Source of the DNA: DAOMFB01 sp963721385
GTDB lineage: Bacteria; Acidobacteriota; Thermoanaerobaculia; UBA5066
Reading direction: 5' to 3'
NCBI GenBank assembly: GCA_963721385.1
Contig: CAVRJB010000016.1
Span: 367,232 to 431,231 of the forward strand
DNA: 64,000 nt
Shown here: one piece after another, positions 43,724 to 53,081 of the stretch
Layout of the letters: every line of letters starts with the position of its first letter
Position numbering within the stretch: position 1 is the stretch's first letter
The notes under the pieces: model-generated
Told to the model about the DNA's origin: nothing
The model's database searches: none
Seen by the model: the letters and a program-made list of their open reading frames with translations, nothing else
Made by a program: the position numbers and the translations under genes

Positions 43724-44641
43724 CTACGACCCGGCCCGCGGCGCCGCTCGCAAGGCCTGCCACGCGCGCGACACAGGGGCTCGCCCCGTCGTATCTGAAA
43801 GGACACGCGACGCCGCCGCCACCTTCGCAAGGTCCGCACCGGTCTCGAACCCCATGCCGTGGAGGAGGGTGAGCAGATCCTCGGTCGCGACGTTCCCTGC
43901 GGCCCCGGGCGCGTAGGGACAGCCGCCGAGCCCGCCGGCGGACGCGTCGAAAATCCGGACCCCGAGCCTCAGTCCCTCGGCCACGTTCGCGAGCGCCGTC
44001 CCGCGCGTGTCGTGGAAGTGGAGCGCGATCGCGGAAAGCGGCACGCCCGCCTCCGTCGTCCGGCCGACGACCTCGGGGACCTGCGTCGGGACTCCGACGC
44101 CGATGGTGTCGCCGAGGGAGATCTCGTGGCATCCCGACTCGAGGAGCCGGGCGGCGACGCGGGCGACGGCCGCGGGAGCGACCGGTCCCTCGTAGGGGCA
44201 CCCGAAACAGCAGGAGACGTAGCCGCGCACCCGCATCCCGGCCCGCTTCGCGCGCGCAATGACCGGCGCGAACCGCGCGAATGACCCGTCGATCGAGGTG
44301 TTGATGTTCTTCCGGTTGAACGTCTCCGACGCCGCCGTGAAGACCGCGATCTCCCGGACGCCCACGGCCTCGGCCCGGTCCATCCCCTTCTCGTTCGGGA
44401 CGAGCACCGGGTAGCGGACGCCCGGGAGCTTCCGGACGCGGCGGAAGACCTCCTCGCCGTCGGAAAGCTGCGGAATCGACTTCGGCGAGACAAAGGCCGT
44501 CGCCTCGACGACCGGGAGCCCGGCCGCGGCGAGGGCCTCGATGAACGCTACCTTCGCGTCCGAAGGCACCTCGAGGGCCTCGTTCTGCAGCCCGTCGCGC
44601 GGGCCGACCTCGACGACGGTGACGAGCCGGTCGCCGCTCAC
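43724..44641 (-). CDS. Hydroxymethylglutaryl-CoA lyase
   Basis: The 305-residue product has VEVGPRDGLQNEALEVPSD (metal-binding), VLVPNEKGMDRAEAVG, HFHDTRGTALANVAEGL (metal-binding His) and GLGGCPYAPGA with the catalytic cysteine. It splits 3-hydroxy-3-methylglutaryl-CoA to acetyl-CoA and acetoacetate, the last step of leucine degradation. It is the distal gene of the leucine/isovalerate operon and overlaps the biotin carrier gene by 4 bases. Confidence 0.92.
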   Translation of the reverse strand: MSGDRLVTVVEVGPRDGLQNEALEVPSDAKVAFIEALAAAGLPVVEATAFVSPKSIPQLSDGEEVFRRVRKLPGVRYPVLVPNEKGMDRAEAVGVREIAVFTAASETFNRKNINTSIDGSFARFAPVIARAKRAGMRVRGYVSCCFGCPYEGPVAPAAVARVAARLLESGCHEISLGDTIGVGVPTQVPEVVGRTTEAGVPLSAIALHFHDTRGTALANVAEGLRLGVRIFDASAGGLGGCPYAPGAAGNVATEDLLTLLHGMGFETGADLAKVAAASRVLSDTTGRAPVSRAWQALRAAPRAGS

Positions 44642-45045
44642 TCGATCTCCAGGAGCCGCTGCCCGAGCGCCACCATCGTCCCCTCGGCGGCGGAAAGTGA
44701 CGTGACGACGCCTGGGCGCGGCGCGCGAACCGGGTGCTCCATCTTCATCGCCTCGAGAATCAGAAGCGTCGCCCCCTTCTCCACCCGATCCCCGTCCTTC
44801 ACGAGGAGCGCGGCGACCTTACCGGGCATCGGCGCCACGAGGTCGTGCTCGGCCTCGTGCGCCGAGGCGGAGGGCCGGACGGCAAGCCGCTCGATCCGGT
44901 AGGTCTCGCCCCGGAGCCAGATCCAGACCGCGCTTCCGTCCCGGACCGCGCGGAGCCCCGGCGGCGAAGGAGAGGCCGTCGCGCGCTGTTGGACGCGATC
45001 GCCGCGCTCGCTCACCGTCCCCGTCACCGCGTCGCGAAGCGTCAT
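44638..45045 (-). CDS. Biotin carboxyl carrier protein of an acyl-CoA carboxylase
   Basis: The 135-residue product ends in a biotinyl domain: APMPGKVAALLVKDGDRVEK, GATLLILEAMKMEHPVRAPR with the EAMKMEH biotin lysine, then VTSLSAAEGTMVALGQ. The N-terminal part (VWIWLRGETYRIERL) looks like a remnant of the BT domain. In many methylcrotonyl- and propionyl-CoA carboxylases this is fused to the biotin carboxylase; here it is a separate gene, overlapping it by ATGA. Confidence 0.93.
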   Translation of the reverse strand: MTLRDAVTGTVSERGDRVQQRATASPSPPGLRAVRDGSAVWIWLRGETYRIERLAVRPSASAHEAEHDLVAPMPGKVAALLVKDGDRVEKGATLLILEAMKMEHPVRAPRPGVVTSLSAAEGTMVALGQRLLEIE

Positions 45046-46511
45046 CGGAACATCCTGAAGCCCTCCGCCGCGAACGGATCGGGAAAACGCGAGCCCTCTC
45101 CGGTCGCCTCGGGCCCCTTCGAAGAAAATTCCCGGCAGGCCGCCTCGAAGATCTCGGCGGAGGGAGGCGGCACGGGGGCGATCTCGAGTCGCTCGAGGAG
45201 CGACGTGTCGATCTCGCCCTTCACGACCGGCTCCGAGTCGAGGACGCGGCGGAGGTACGAGAGGTTCGTCGTGACGCCGAGGACGACCGTCTCCGAGACG
45301 GCGGCCGCGAGGCGGCGGCGGGCCTCCTCGCGCGTCGCGCCGCGGGCGACGATCTTCGCGAGCATCGGGTCGTAGTGGAGGCCGATCTCGTCACCGGCGG
45401 AAACGCCCGAGTCGACGCGAATCCCCGGCCCCGACGGCTCCTCGAAGACGAGGAGCCGCCCCGTCTGCGGCAGGAACCCGTGCTCGGCGTCCTCGGCGTA
45501 GAGACGAGCCTCGAACGCCCACGACGAAGGGGCCGAGGGGAGCGACGCCGGCAGGGGCTCTCCCTCCGCCACGCGGAGCTGCAGCGCGACGAGGTCGACG
45601 CCGAAGGCTTCCTCCGTCACCGGGTGCTCCACCTGGAGGCGCGTGTTCATCTCGAGGAAGTAGAAGCTTCCGTCCGGCGCGAGAAGGAACTCGACGGTTC
45701 CTGCCCCGGCGTAATCGACGGCTTTCGCGGCCGCGACGGCCGCTTCGCACATCCGGCGGCGAAGCTCCGGCGAGACGGCAGGCGACGGGCTCTCCTCGAT
45801 CACCTTCTGGTGGCGTCGCTGAAGCGAGCACTCGCGCTCTCCGAGCGCGACCACATGCCCCTGCCGGTCGCCGAAAACCTGCACCTCGACGTGGCGCGGG
45901 CGCTCGAGATAGCGCTCGGCATAGAGCGTCCCGTCCCCGAACGCCGCCTCCGCCTCGCGCCGGCAGGAGAGGACGGCCTCGGCCATCCCGTCCGCGCTCC
46001 GGACGACGCGCATCCCCTTCCCGCCGCCGCCGGCCGAGGCCTTGACGACGAGCGGGAAGCCGACGCTCCGTCCGAAGTCCCCCGAGAGGTCGTTCGTCCC
46101 GGGGACGACGGGGACGCCCGCCGTCCGCATCCGCTCGCGCGACTCGATCTTCAGCCCCATGGCCTCGATGGCGCCGGGCGGCGGCCCGACCCAAACGAGC
46201 CGCGCGTCGTCGACCGCCCGTGCAAACGCGGCGTTCTCGGAAAGGAAGCCGTAGCCCGGGTGGACGGCGTCGCAGCCTTTTCGCCGCGCCGCGTCGAGGA
46301 GCTTTGCCGCGTCGAGATACGACTCCCGCGCCGGGGCCGGGCCGAGGAGGACCGCTTCGTCGGCCAGGCGGACGTGCTTCGCGCGCGCGTCGGCCTCGGA
46401 GTAGACCGCGACGGCCTCGATGCCCGCCGACTTGCACGCCCGGATCACCCGGACGGCGATCTCGCCGCGGTTCGCGACGAGGAGCCGGCGGATCGGGCGC
46501 CCCGGGATCAC
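45042..46511 (-). CDS. Biotin carboxylase subunit of acyl-CoA (methylcrotonyl-CoA) carboxylase
   Basis: The product is 489 residues from the GTG at 46511. It has RRLLVANRGEIAVRVIRACK, the DAVHPGYGFLSENAAFA segment, the ATP-grasp lid FPLVVKASAGGGGKGMRVV, and LEMNTRLQVEHPVTEEAFG. It carboxylates the biotin on the carrier protein using ATP and bicarbonate. Its neighbours (carboxyltransferase, enoyl-CoA hydratase, HMG-CoA lyase) point to 3-methylcrotonyl-CoA as the substrate of the complex. It is the biotin-carboxylase part only. Confidence 0.9.
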   Translation of the reverse strand: MIPGRPIRRLLVANRGEIAVRVIRACKSAGIEAVAVYSEADARAKHVRLADEAVLLGPAPARESYLDAAKLLDAARRKGCDAVHPGYGFLSENAAFARAVDDARLVWVGPPPGAIEAMGLKIESRERMRTAGVPVVPGTNDLSGDFGRSVGFPLVVKASAGGGGKGMRVVRSADGMAEAVLSCRREAEAAFGDGTLYAERYLERPRHVEVQVFGDRQGHVVALGERECSLQRRHQKVIEESPSPAVSPELRRRMCEAAVAAAKAVDYAGAGTVEFLLAPDGSFYFLEMNTRLQVEHPVTEEAFGVDLVALQLRVAEGEPLPASLPSAPSSWAFEARLYAEDAEHGFLPQTGRLLVFEEPSGPGIRVDSGVSAGDEIGLHYDPMLAKIVARGATREEARRRLAAAVSETVVLGVTTNLSYLRRVLDSEPVVKGEIDTSLLERLEIAPVPPPSAEIFEAACREFSSKGPEATGEGSRFPDPFAAEGFRMFR

Positions 46512-47326
46512 CCCTTCTTTTCCTTCGCCGGCTGCGTCCAGGCGGGGAGGCGCTTCTCGAGGAAGGCGCCGATCCCCTCGCGCCCCTCGGCCGAGGCGCG
46601 GCGCTCGGCGATTCGCTGCACGGTGATCGTCTGCACCTCGCGCGGCGTCAGCCGAAGCACGGTCTGGGCGAGCCGTTTCGCCTCCGCGAGCGCCTGCGGC
46701 CCGCCGAGGAGGAGCGACTCGAGGAGCCCGTCCGCCACCGTCGTGAGCGAGACGGCCGACGCCACGACGTGGACGAGGCCGACCCTCCTGGCTTCGTGGG
46801 CGTCGTACCGGGCGCCCGTCAGGAACCACTCGCGCGCGTGGGACTCGCCGATCTTCCGGACGACGTACGGGCTGATGACGCCCGGGACGACGCCGAGACG
46901 GACCTCCGTCGTCCCGAAAAGGCAGTCGTCGGCCGCCACGACGACGTCGCAGATGGCGACGAGCCCCACCCCGCCTCCGAGCGCCGCGCCCTGCACCCGC
47001 CCGACGATCGGCCTCGGGAACTCGTCGAGGCGGCGGAAGAGGTCCGCGAGCTCGGCGGCGTCGCGCCGGTTCTGCTCCATCGTGCAGCCGGCCATCCGCT
47101 TCATCGCTTTCAGGTCGGCGCCCGCGCAGAACGCCTTTCCCTCACCGGAGATTTCCACGACCCGGAGGTCCTCGTCGCCCGAGAGGTCGCGGACGATCTT
47201 CTGCAGCTCCTTCACGAGCACGTCGTCGAAGGCGTTCCGGACCTCGGGGCGGGCCAGGATGACCCGCGCCAGCCGGCGGTCCTCCGAGCGCTCGACGCGA
47301 ACATGGGACGCGGGCCGGGTCGTCAT
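46508..47326 (-). CDS. Enoyl-CoA hydratase/isomerase, probable methylglutaconyl-CoA hydratase
   Basis: The 272-residue product is a crotonase: LARPEVRNAFDDVLVKELQK, GEGKAFCAGADLKAMKRM (oxyanion hole) and GAALGGGVGLVAICDVVVAA, with FGTTEVRLGVVPGVISPYVV supplying the catalytic glutamate region. By position between the carboxylase subunits it should hydrate 3-methylglutaconyl-CoA to HMG-CoA. Its stop overlaps the GTG of the biotin carboxylase. Confidence 0.88.
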   Translation of the reverse strand: MTTRPASHVRVERSEDRRLARVILARPEVRNAFDDVLVKELQKIVRDLSGDEDLRVVEISGEGKAFCAGADLKAMKRMAGCTMEQNRRDAAELADLFRRLDEFPRPIVGRVQGAALGGGVGLVAICDVVVAADDCLFGTTEVRLGVVPGVISPYVVRKIGESHAREWFLTGARYDAHEARRVGLVHVVASAVSLTTVADGLLESLLLGGPQALAEAKRLAQTVLRLTPREVQTITVQRIAERRASAEGREGIGAFLEKRLPAWTQPAKEKKG

Positions 47327-47363
47327 GTCGTTCTCCTCGCGGGCCTCATTCAGGACCGCCCCG

Positions 47364-48977
<1,614 letters not shown>

Positions 48978-48983
48978 CGCGGC

Positions 48984-49403
48984 TCAGACGGCCGCGGCCG
49001 TCTCGCCCGCCGACAGGCGACGAATCGCCTCGACGGTCTCGCCTGTCGTCGTGCCGGGGAGGAAGATCGCCCGGACCCCCTTCTCCTTGAGCGGGGCGAT
49101 GTCCTTCTCGGGAATGATCCCGCCGACGACGACGGGGATCCGGCCGCCCCCCCGCTCCTCGAGCGCCTTGAGCACCTCGGGAACGAGGACGTTGTGGGCG
49201 CCGGAGAGGATCGAGAGGCCGACGACGTCGACGTCCTCCTGGACGGCGGCGGCGGCCACCTGTTGCGGCGTCTGGCGCAGGCCCGTGTAGATGACCTCCA
49301 TTCCCGCGTCGCGCAGGGCGCGCGCGATCACTTTCGCGCCGCGGTCGTGGCCGTCGAGACCGGGCTTCGCGATGAGGACGCGAATGGGACGCAGCGGGCT
49401 CAT
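48984..49403 (-). CDS. Stand-alone cobalamin-binding subunit (methylmalonyl-CoA mutase C-terminal type)
   Basis: The product is 139 residues from the ATG at 49403. It is the B12-binding domain of acyl-CoA mutases: RVLIAKPGLDGHDRGAKVIA with the DxHxxG cobalamin signature, AGMEVIYTGLRQTPQQVAAA, VDVVGLSILSGAHNVLVPEV and VVGGIIPEKDIAPLKEKGV. The catalytic large subunit is not in the window. Another in-frame ATG at 49412 overlaps a TAGAAT -10 element, so the ATG at 49403 is preferred. It is the first gene of the leucine degradation operon. Confidence 0.88.
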   Translation of the reverse strand: MSPLRPIRVLIAKPGLDGHDRGAKVIARALRDAGMEVIYTGLRQTPQQVAAAAVQEDVDVVGLSILSGAHNVLVPEVLKALEERGGGRIPVVVGGIIPEKDIAPLKEKGVRAIFLPGTTTGETVEAIRRLSAGETAAAV

Positions 49404-49410
49404 CGACGCC

Positions 49411-49451
49411 ATTCTAATCGCACCCCCGGGCGGCGGCGCGAAGGCTAGAAT
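49411..49451. promoter_or_regulatory. Divergent promoter pair between the leucine operon and the MshEN-domain gene
   Basis: TAGAAT occurs on both strands, at 49416-49411 on the minus strand and 49446-49451 on the plus strand. The minus element ends 7 bases before the ATG at 49403, giving a leaderless message. The plus element is 18 bases before the GTG at 49470, which has GAGAGGG as a ribosome binding site. Confidence 0.6.
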
Positions 49452-49469
49452 GAAGAGCGGAGAGGGTCC

Positions 49470-50780
49470 GTGGCGCGAATCGGCGACCTCCTGATTGCCG
49501 CCGGACTGGCGACCGAAGAGCAGCGCAGCCGCGCCGCCGTGAACCAGCGCCGGGAGATGGGCCGCTTCGGCACCGCACTCCTCGAGGCCGGCGTCCCGGA
49601 GCCCGCCGTCGCATGGGCGCTCTCGGTCCAGTTCGACGTCGCCTGGGTCGCCGCGGGCGAGCTCGATGGAATCCGCGCGGACATCCTGAAGCTCGTGCCG
49701 GCCCGGCTCGCGCAGCGGCACGGCGTCGTCCCGTTCCGTCGCGACGGACGCATCCTCGCCCTCGCCATGAAGAACCCCCGCGACATTCCCGCACTGGACG
49801 AGGTCTCGCAGATCTCCGGCCTCTCGGTCCGTCCCTTCGTCGCGCTCGAGGCTCGGATCGACGCGGCGCTCGCCGCGAACTACGGCGTCCGCGTCGAGCC
49901 GCGCCACATCAACGCCACACGTCTCCCGAACGCGCAGCCAGACGTTTCCGTTCCCGAACCGTCCCGGGCGGCGATGGAGAGCTCGGGGGTGAGACGGCGA
50001 CGGTCGGGCGTCTTCCGGCTCGTCCCGGCGCCGCCGCCGGACTTCTTCTCCTCCCCCGCTCCGACCCTGACGGGCGGCGCCCGCTCGGAGCGGGCCGATC
50101 CGTGGGCCGTCGTCGAGAGCCGCGGCGGAGCCGCGGCGCTTCCGCGGCCGGCCGAACCCCAGATCGTCGAGGACGCTCTGGACGGCGACGAGCTCGTCGC
50201 GGGAGCCGCCACTCCACCCGAAAAACCTCTTCCCGAAGCCGCCCCTGCGGCACCGGCACCGATCCCGTTCGACGACCTCGAGCTCGACACGCACGAACTC
50301 TCCGTCGAGGAGATCCTGGCCGCCCGGCTCGCCGACGCCCGGACGCGGGAGGAGGTGAGCGACGCGGTCCTCGTCGCCGTGGGCCACCACGCGAAGCGGG
50401 CCGCGCTCTTCGTCGTGTCGGGCGAGGACGTCGTCGGCTGGGTGGCCCGGCCCGAGCCGCCAGGCAACCTCCGCGCGTTCCGCCTCCCGCTCGCCGAGCC
50501 GTCGGTCTTCGCGACGCTCAAGAACACCGAGGGGTACTACGTCGGGACGTTCATGGAGCTGCCGTCGACGGCCCGCGTCCTCAAGGCGCTCGGCTCGAAC
50601 GGGACCGGATCCCTCGCCGTCGTGCCGATCGCGCTGAAGGGGCGGACCGTCCTCTACCTCTGGGGAGAATCGGACTCCGCGGGGAAGCCCCCCTCCGTGG
50701 CGGCGCTCAAGCGCCTGGCCGCGATGACGGCGACGGCGCTCGAGATCCTCCGTCTGAAGAAGCGCCTCGCGGCGCTCTGA
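49470..50780 (+). CDS. MshEN (GspE N-terminal) domain protein without ATPase
   Basis: The product is 436 residues from the GTG at 49470. Residues 1-140 match the N-terminal domain of type II secretion/type IV pilus ATPases: IGDLLIAAGLATEEQRSRAA, VSVPE-like turns, LVPARLAQRHGVVPFRRDGR, ILALAMKNPRDIPALDEVSQ. A disordered Pro/Ala-rich stretch covers about 150-280. The C-terminal part (EEILAARLADARTREEVSDA, LVAVGHHAKRAALFVVSGED, KRLAAMTATALEILRLKKRL) looks GAF-like. There is no Walker A motif. MshEN domains can bind cyclic di-GMP, so this may be a stand-alone receptor. Confidence 0.7.
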   Translation: MARIGDLLIAAGLATEEQRSRAAVNQRREMGRFGTALLEAGVPEPAVAWALSVQFDVAWVAAGELDGIRADILKLVPARLAQRHGVVPFRRDGRILALAMKNPRDIPALDEVSQISGLSVRPFVALEARIDAALAANYGVRVEPRHINATRLPNAQPDVSVPEPSRAAMESSGVRRRRSGVFRLVPAPPPDFFSSPAPTLTGGARSERADPWAVVESRGGAAALPRPAEPQIVEDALDGDELVAGAATPPEKPLPEAAPAAPAPIPFDDLELDTHELSVEEILAARLADARTREEVSDAVLVAVGHHAKRAALFVVSGEDVVGWVARPEPPGNLRAFRLPLAEPSVFATLKNTEGYYVGTFMELPSTARVLKALGSNGTGSLAVVPIALKGRTVLYLWGESDSAGKPPSVAALKRLAAMTATALEILRLKKRLAAL

Positions 50781-50809
50781 CCCGCGAACCCGGCGCTAAG
50801 ACCCGCGAT

Positions 50810-50839
50810 TTGAACAACATGGGCGGTTCCCGCTACACT
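50810..50839 (+). promoter_or_regulatory. Promoter of the HU gene, leaderless geometry
   Basis: TTGAAC (50810-50815), an 18-bp spacer and TACACT (50834-50839) fit a housekeeping promoter. Transcription would start at about 50846, one or two bases before the GTG at 50848. No ribosome binding site is present. Confidence 0.65.
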
Positions 50840-50847
50840 AGCAGCGC

Positions 50848-51186
50848 GTGATCAAGAACGACATCGTCAACCGCGTCGCGGAAGCGGCCTCCGTGCCGCG
50901 CCAGAAAGCGACGCTTGCGGTCGACACGATCATCGACGTCATGCGCCAGGCGCTGGCGCGCGGCGAGAGGATCGAGCTGCGCGGGTTCGGCGTCTTCCTC
51001 GTCAAGCCGAGGAAGAAGGGAATCGGTCGGAACCCGAAGCGCCCGACCGAGGAAGTCCAGATCCCGCCAGGCTTCACCATCCGTTTCAAGCCCGGCAAGG
51101 AGCTGCGCGATCTGACCGATGGCGCGGCGCCTGCCGCTCCGGCCGAGGCCGCGCCCCGGGAGGCGTCCAGCGACCCCAAGCCCTGA
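50848..51186 (+). CDS. HU/IHF-family DNA-binding protein
   Basis: The product is 112 residues from the GTG at 50848. It has the HU fold: MIKNDIVNRVAEAASVPRQK, VDTIIDVMRQALARGERIEL, RGFGVFLVKPRKKGIGRNPK, where GFG and GRNPK are the family signature and the DNA-clasping arm. After about residue 92 comes an Ala/Pro/Glu-rich tail not found in standard HU. It should bend DNA as a nucleoid protein. The S2P gene follows after 4 bases. Confidence 0.9.
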   Translation: MIKNDIVNRVAEAASVPRQKATLAVDTIIDVMRQALARGERIELRGFGVFLVKPRKKGIGRNPKRPTEEVQIPPGFTIRFKPGKELRDLTDGAAPAAPAEAAPREASSDPKP

Positions 51187-51190
51187 CGGC

Positions 51191-52117
51191 ATGAGCGCGG
51201 GCCCTCCGGTCCCGCCGTCCGTCGCCTTCCGGGTCCGGCGGAGCGAGCGGTGGTGGCTTCATTTCTTGCTGCTCGTCCTGACGTTCGGCACCACCACCTG
51301 GGTCGGCGCGCTTCTCTCCGCCGGCTACGACCCGCGTCTTGCCGCCGAGGGGGCTCCCGTTTCGGCGCTCATTTTTCGAGGGTTCTTGACGTTCTCGCTG
51401 CCTCTGATGGCCATCCTCACGAGTCACGAAATGGGTCACTACCTCATGTGCCGGCGGTACGGCATCGACGCCTCGCCTCCTTACTTTCTCCCGCTTCCGC
51501 CCGTTCTCGGATTCACGCCCGGCACCCTTGGAGCCTTCATCCGGATCCGCGAGCCGATCCGCGACAAGCGGGAGCTTTTCGACGTCGGCGTAGCGGGTCC
51601 CATCGCCGGATTCCTGGTCGTCGTTCCGCTGCTGCTCTTCGGCGTCACACACGCCCGGCTTTTTCAGCCCTTCGATGCTCCACCCGGGGAATCTCAGACC
51701 TATTACTTCAGCTACTCGCTCGGAGTTGTCTTCGCGCAGAAGGCCCTGCTTGGATTCACGTACACGAGCCGCCAGGTCGTCGAGCATCCGACGTTCCTCG
51801 CCGCCTGGTTCGGCCTCTTCGTCACGGCGCTCAATCTCCTGCCGCTCGGCCAGCTGGACGGCGGGCACGCGCTCTACGCCGTCTTCGGGAAGCGCCAGAA
51901 GGCCGTCGCGATCCCGATCCTCCTCGCCCTCGCCCTCCTCGGCCTGAAGTGGCCCGGCTGGTGGCTCTGGGTCGTCATCACGCTCGTCATCGGAATCCGG
52001 CACCCGCCCGTGATCGACGAGGCGATAACGCTCGACGGCCGGCGCCTCGCCGTTGCGGTCCTCGTCCTGCTCATATTTCTCGTCTGCTTCGCCCCGGTGC
52101 CGCTCGTGATGCTCTAG
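51191..52117 (+). CDS. Site-2 protease family zinc metalloprotease
   Basis: The product is 308 residues from the ATG at 51191. It is a polytopic intramembrane protease with zinc motif HEMGH at 79-83 and the partner motif NLLPLGQLDGGH at about residues 218-229 that supplies the third ligand. There is no PDZ domain, which places it with the compact group III-type S2P. It cleaves membrane proteins within the bilayer, often anti-sigma factors or signal remnants. The target is unknown. It is convergent with the DinB-like gene. Confidence 0.85.
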   Translation: MSAGPPVPPSVAFRVRRSERWWLHFLLLVLTFGTTTWVGALLSAGYDPRLAAEGAPVSALIFRGFLTFSLPLMAILTSHEMGHYLMCRRYGIDASPPYFLPLPPVLGFTPGTLGAFIRIREPIRDKRELFDVGVAGPIAGFLVVVPLLLFGVTHARLFQPFDAPPGESQTYYFSYSLGVVFAQKALLGFTYTSRQVVEHPTFLAAWFGLFVTALNLLPLGQLDGGHALYAVFGKRQKAVAIPILLALALLGLKWPGWWLWVVITLVIGIRHPPVIDEAITLDGRRLAVAVLVLLIFLVCFAPVPLVML

Positions 52118-52122
52118 GGCGT

Positions 52123-52617
52123 TCAGCCAGACGCGAGCTTCAGGATCAGCCGGACCTGCCCCGCGTGGTAGACGTCGTGCGCGGCGACGCCGGCGATGAG
52201 ACGCCGGGTCGAATAGCGGCTCGTCCCGCTCCGCTCCTCGAGGCCGGCTGCCGGGAACGATTCGATCACGCCCCGGAGCCGCTTGTGCTCGTCGAGAAGG
52301 AGGGAGAGGTCGCTCTTCCACGAGGCGAGCGCCTCGGCCCCCTCCCGTTTCCACCAGTTGCTCCCCTTGAGCGCGAAGGAGCCGCGCTTCTCCCCGGTGA
52401 GGCGCCGGCGGATGGCGTATTTCCAGTAGGCGCAGTGGAGGACGATCTCGTGGACGCTCGGCCGGAGGGGAGCCGGCCGAGCGGACGCCTCCTCGGCGCG
52501 GAGCCTCCGGACCGCCCCCCAGAGATTCGGGCCGTGCCATGCCTTCCGGTCGAACGCCTCGTCGACGAGGTCGAGAAGGACCTCGATCTCGCGAGACAGC
52601 TTCTTCCTCGCTCTCAT
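52123..52617 (-). CDS. DinB-like four-helix protein
   Basis: The product is 164 residues from the ATG at 52617. It is a four-helix DinB/YfiT-type protein. SVHEIVLHCAYWKYAIRRRL carries the first histidine pair and GVAAHDVYHAGQVRLILKLA the C-terminal H-x3-H that completes the metal site. Members include thiol transferases (BshA-linked, mycothiol S-transferases) and proteins of unknown role. Overlaps dtd by 4 bases. The true substrate cannot be told. Confidence 0.75.
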   Translation of the reverse strand: MRARKKLSREIEVLLDLVDEAFDRKAWHGPNLWGAVRRLRAEEASARPAPLRPSVHEIVLHCAYWKYAIRRRLTGEKRGSFALKGSNWWKREGAEALASWKSDLSLLLDEHKRLRGVIESFPAAGLEERSGTSRYSTRRLIAGVAAHDVYHAGQVRLILKLASG

Positions 52618-53081
52618 CGCCCTCCCCCCTCTCTCGCGCCCCGTTTCGTCCGCCAGGCGAACGTCGCCGGGCCGTCGTTCACGAGCTCGACCTCCATCAT
52701 CTCGCCGAACCGCCCCGTCGCCACCGGAATCCCGTAGGCCGTGAGGCCCGCGACGTAGCGGTCGAAGAGCGGCCGGGCAACTTCCGGGCGGGCAGCCCCG
52801 TCGAAGCCCGGGCGCCGTCCGCGCGAGAGGTCCGCGCCGAGCGTGAACTGCGAGACGGCGAGGATCGAGCCCCCCGTCTCCGCCACGTCCCGGTTCATCT
52901 TCCCGGCCGCGTCCTCGAAGACCCGGAGCTCGACCGTCTTCCGCGCCGCCTCGTCGACGTCGCTCTCGCCGTCGCCCGGCTCGACGCAGCCGAAAACGAG
53001 GAGGCCCCGGCCGATCTCCCCGACCGTCTCGCCGCCGACGCGGACGGCGGCGCGCGCGACCCGCTGGAAGAGGAGGATCAA
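52614..53081 (-). CDS. dtd: D-aminoacyl-tRNA deacylase
   Basis: The product is 155 residues if it starts at the TTG at 53081, which fits the family N-terminus (LLFQRVARAAVRVGGETVGE) and is preceded by GGAGGAAGG. It has AVSQFTLGADLSRGRRPGFD with the SQFTL catalytic motif and VELVNDGPATFAW with the Gly-cisPro signature. It removes D-amino acids from mischarged tRNA. The TTG overlaps the murJ stop (TTGA) and it overlaps the DinB-like gene downstream. Confidence 0.9.
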   Translation of the reverse strand: MILLFQRVARAAVRVGGETVGEIGRGLLVFGCVEPGDGESDVDEAARKTVELRVFEDAAGKMNRDVAETGGSILAVSQFTLGADLSRGRRPGFDGAARPEVARPLFDRYVAGLTAYGIPVATGRFGEMMEVELVNDGPATFAWRTKRGAREGGGR

